A DNA stretch of 64,000 nt. It comes from Ignavibacteriales bacterium. GTDB taxonomy: Bacteria > Bacteroidota > Ignavibacteria > Ignavibacteriales > Ignavibacteriaceae. The notes beneath the pieces are model-generated. The model was not told the DNA's origin. It did not search any database and was given only the letters and a program-made list of their open reading frames with translations. The stretch lies in contig JAAYVN010000110.1 in assembly GCA_012517155.1 (NCBI GenBank), positions 1-64,000 on the forward strand, given 5' to 3'. The stretch's first letter is position 1. Each line of letters opens with the position of its first letter. The translations under genes and the position numbers were made by a program. Shown here in pieces: positions 62,016 through 64,000 of the stretch.

Positions 62016-62351
62016 ATGAAAAAACTATTCAGAAACTACAATCTCGATCTCGATAAAAACGAACGTAAACTTCTGCTTACTTTCGCTAAACAAGTAATCA
62101 AACAGATACAGGGAAATCAACAATATTTCCCCGTGGAAAAAGCTTTTTCTACAATAGCAGATAAACTTTCCTCTGGAGATGACCAGATCAAATTAACAAA
62201 AGATGAATACACTAAGTTGAAACTGCAATTAACCGAGAATAATAATCAAATGAAAAAACAAATCAAATCAAGCTGGTTTATTAAACGTTGGTTATATCGT
62301 TCAATGACCAGGCAATATTCATCATTAATAGATAAACACTTTCAAGATTAA
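62016..62351 (+). CDS. Small basic protein, unknown
   Basis: A 111-residue, lysine-rich, helical protein ([22 protein letters not shown], then [27 protein letters not shown], and a basic end with [15 protein letters not shown]). I recognise no family. It fits between adenosine deaminase and urocanase with gaps of 8 and 1 bases, so it is almost surely expressed with them. Confidence 0.65.
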   Translation: MKKLFRNYNLDLDKNERKLLLTFAKQVIKQIQGNQQYFPVEKAFSTIADKLSSGDDQIKLTKDEYTKLKLQLTENNNQMKKQIKSSWFIKRWLYRSMTRQYSSLIDKHFQD

Positions 62352-62352
62352 C

Positions 62353-64000
62353 ATGACTAAAACAATAATCAAATCCCCAACCGGCAATACCCTTTCTTGC
62401 AAAGGATGGATTCAGGAAGCAGCTCTTAGAATGCTGATGAATAACCTAGATCCAGATGTCGCTGAAAATCCGGATGAATTAATAGTTTACGGCGGAAAGG
62501 GCAAAGCTGCTCGTAACTGGGACGCATTTAACTCCATCGTATATTCACTCACTAACCTGAATAACGATGAAACTCTTCTAGTTCAATCCGGTAAACCGGT
62601 TGGAATATTTAAAACTCATTCAGACGCTCCGCGTGTTATTATTTCCAATTCAATGCTCGTTCCAAGATGGGCAAACTGGGATGAATTTAGACGCCTTGAA
62701 GCACTTGGTTTAACTATGTACGGTCAGATGACCGCTGGTAGCTGGATTTATATCGGTACACAGGGAATACTCCAGGGGACTTACGAAACTTTCGCCGAAT
62801 GTGGCAGAAAGCACTTTAATAGTGACCTATCTGGAAAATTCCTTCTGACTGCAGGACTTGGGGGTATGGGTGGTGCTCAACCCCTCGCGGCAACCATGAA
62901 CGGAGCAGCTTTCCTCGGAATAGACGTCGATGAATCTCGAATTCAAAAAAGAATTAGCACAGGCTATATTGATCGCTTGACTCATAGTCTCGATGAAGCA
63001 ATTTCTCTTGTCCTGGACGCTAAAAACCAAAGAATACCACTTTCAGTTGGGTTGGTGGGGAATGCTGCTGAAGTGCTCCCTGAAATGCTCGAACGAAATG
63101 TCATTCCTGATATTTTAACTGATCAGACTTCTGCACACGATACTCTCAATGGATACGTCCCCTCAGGTATGTCTTTGCCCGAAGCTCTTGAACTCCGTAA
63201 ATCAAATCCTGGAAAATACATCGCCCAGGCAAAAGCAACTATAGTTACTCATCTCAAGGCAATGCTTGAATTCCAAAAACGTGGGACTATAACTTTTGAC
63301 TATGGTAATAATATTCGCGGTGAAGCCCATGCAAATGGCCTAAAAAATGCCTTCGATATACCGGGTTTCGTACCTGAGTATATTCGCCCTCTCTTCTGTG
63401 ATGGGAAAGGTCCATTCAGATGGGCTGCTCTCTCTGGTAAACCGGAAGATATCTATACAACCGATGAAGCTGTCATTCAGACTTTTCCCGAAAATCATTC
63501 CCTAATCAATTGGATTAACAAAGCAAAAGAAAAAGTTCACTTCCAGGGACTTCCATCTAGAATATGCTGGCTTGGTTACGGAGAACGCGCTCTAATGGGA
63601 AAGATATTTAATGACCTGGTTGCTTCTGGTAAGGTTTCCGCTCCAATCGTAATCGGTCGCGATCATCTCGATTGCGGTTCAGTTGCCTCCCCATATCGGG
63701 AAACTGAAGCAATGAAGGACGGAAGTGATGCAATCGCTGATTGGCCTATCCTGAATGCCCTGTTAAATGCTATCGGAGGAGCTAGTTGGGTCTCAGTTCA
63801 TCATGGAGGTGGAGTCGGAATTGGAAATAGTATACATGCGGGAATGGTCGTTGTCGCTGATGGAACACCCGAAGCAGAAAAAAGACTTCATCGTGTGCTT
63901 ACTTATGATCCCGGAATGGGTATAGTTCGACACGTTGATGCCGGATATGAAAGAGCGATATCTAATGCCGGCAAATTTCAGATTAAGATACCTATGCTAA
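62353..64000 (+). CDS. hutU: Urocanate hydratase (nearly complete at the right edge)
   Basis: Translation from the ATG at 62353 gives 549 residues and is still open at the window end, against a usual length of about 555. It begins [19 protein letters not shown] and has [49 protein letters not shown], the [15 protein letters not shown] block (catalytic region) and [13 protein letters not shown]. These are diagnostic of urocanase. The enzyme uses NAD+ to convert urocanate to imidazolone propionate in histidine breakdown. No other hut gene is visible. Confidence 0.96.
   Translation, partial: MTKTIIKSPTGNTLSCKGWIQEAALRMLMNNLDPDVAENPDELIVYGGKGKAARNWDAFNSIVYSLTNLNNDETLLVQSGKPVGIFKTHSDAPRVIISNSMLVPRWANWDEFRRLEALGLTMYGQMTAGSWIYIGTQGILQGTYETFAECGRKHFNSDLSGKFLLTAGLGGMGGAQPLAATMNGAAFLGIDVDESRIQKRISTGYIDRLTHSLDEAISLVLDAKNQRIPLSVGLVGNAAEVLPEMLERNVIPDILTDQTSAHDTLNGYVPSGMSLPEALELRKSNPGKYIAQAKATIVTHLKAMLEFQKRGTITFDYGNNIRGEAHANGLKNAFDIPGFVPEYIRPLFCDGKGPFRWAALSGKPEDIYTTDEAVIQTFPENHSLINWINKAKEKVHFQGLPSRICWLGYGERALMGKIFNDLVASGKVSAPIVIGRDHLDCGSVASPYRETEAMKDGSDAIADWPILNALLNAIGGASWVSVHHGGGVGIGNSIHAGMVVVADGTPEAEKRLHRVLTYDPGMGIVRHVDAGYERAISNAGKFQIKIPML

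Overview
The window looks like chromosomal DNA of an anaerobic or facultative member of the Ignavibacteria (Bacteroidota/Chlorobi group). Three secreted proteins carry the type IX secretion C-terminal tail with the NYPNPFNPST signature. The DNA is AT-rich, promoters of the Bacteroidota type (TTTG ... TATATTTG) can be seen, the tmRNA tag (GESNYALAA) resembles Bacteroidota tags, and there are LptF/LptG permeases, DUF5723-like outer-membrane proteins and many PAS histidine kinases. The lineage is an inference from these traits; no 16S gene is present.

Positions 1-13,940 encode anaerobic nitrogen respiration. From the left edge, on the minus strand, come periplasmic nitrate reductase napA (cut by the window edge), a NapM-like tetraheme cytochrome, a porin, and a two-component pair (PAS kinase plus NtrC-type sigma-54 activator). 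Next comes a Rieske/cytochrome b unit followed by an octaheme HAO-like cytochrome and an unknown membrane protein. The molybdenum cofactor gene mobA diverges from that unit. Last is a set encoding an Rrf2/NsrR-like regulator, a NapH-like polyferredoxin, nrfH and nrfA. Together they support nitrate reduction to ammonium. The porin-nap and Rieske operons share a sigma-54-like promoter and a CCGTCA-TGACGG dyad at almost the same spacing, suggesting one regulon run by the neighbouring activator. The Rrf2 gene and the polyferredoxin gene share an ATCTGATTAA operator.

Positions 13,980-27,900 hold housekeeping and secreted proteins: a CAP-domain protein, an M3 oligopeptidase, an RlmD-type rRNA methyltransferase, a methyltransferase-like protein, a GNAT protein, an aldo/keto reductase, two T9SS cargo proteins, a VanX-like dipeptidase, a CapA-like protein, and a DUF559 nuclease split by a frameshift at an A9 run. 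An intergenic 11-bp tandem repeat plus a G-rich tract follows.

Positions 28,100-45,580 form a dense signalling island: a giant REC/PAS/GAF hybrid kinase split at an A-AAA-AAG site, a REC-PAS-PAS kinase, a degenerate membrane kinase lacking the catalytic histidine, and a VirK-like protein/B12-binding photoreceptor-like protein/histidine kinase operon. These are followed by a PAS/GAF hybrid kinase, a lone receiver, a LuxR-type response regulator and a REC-HisKA_3 kinase. The B12 protein has the CarH-type W-x9-EH and E-x-H-x2-G motifs but no DNA-binding domain, so a light- or cobalamin-sensing two-component system is the most interesting candidate here.

Positions 45,760-64,000 contain a membrane protein, tmRNA, cobalamin adenosyltransferase, YgfZ, lipoproteins, an M20 dipeptidase, LptF/LptG, outer-membrane and T9SS proteins, DUF3467 and TPR proteins, a second 11-bp tandem repeat, adenosine deaminase, a small unknown protein and urocanate hydratase (cut by the right edge). 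Strand composition changes sharply near 32.2 kb: the + strand is G-rich before it and C-rich after it.
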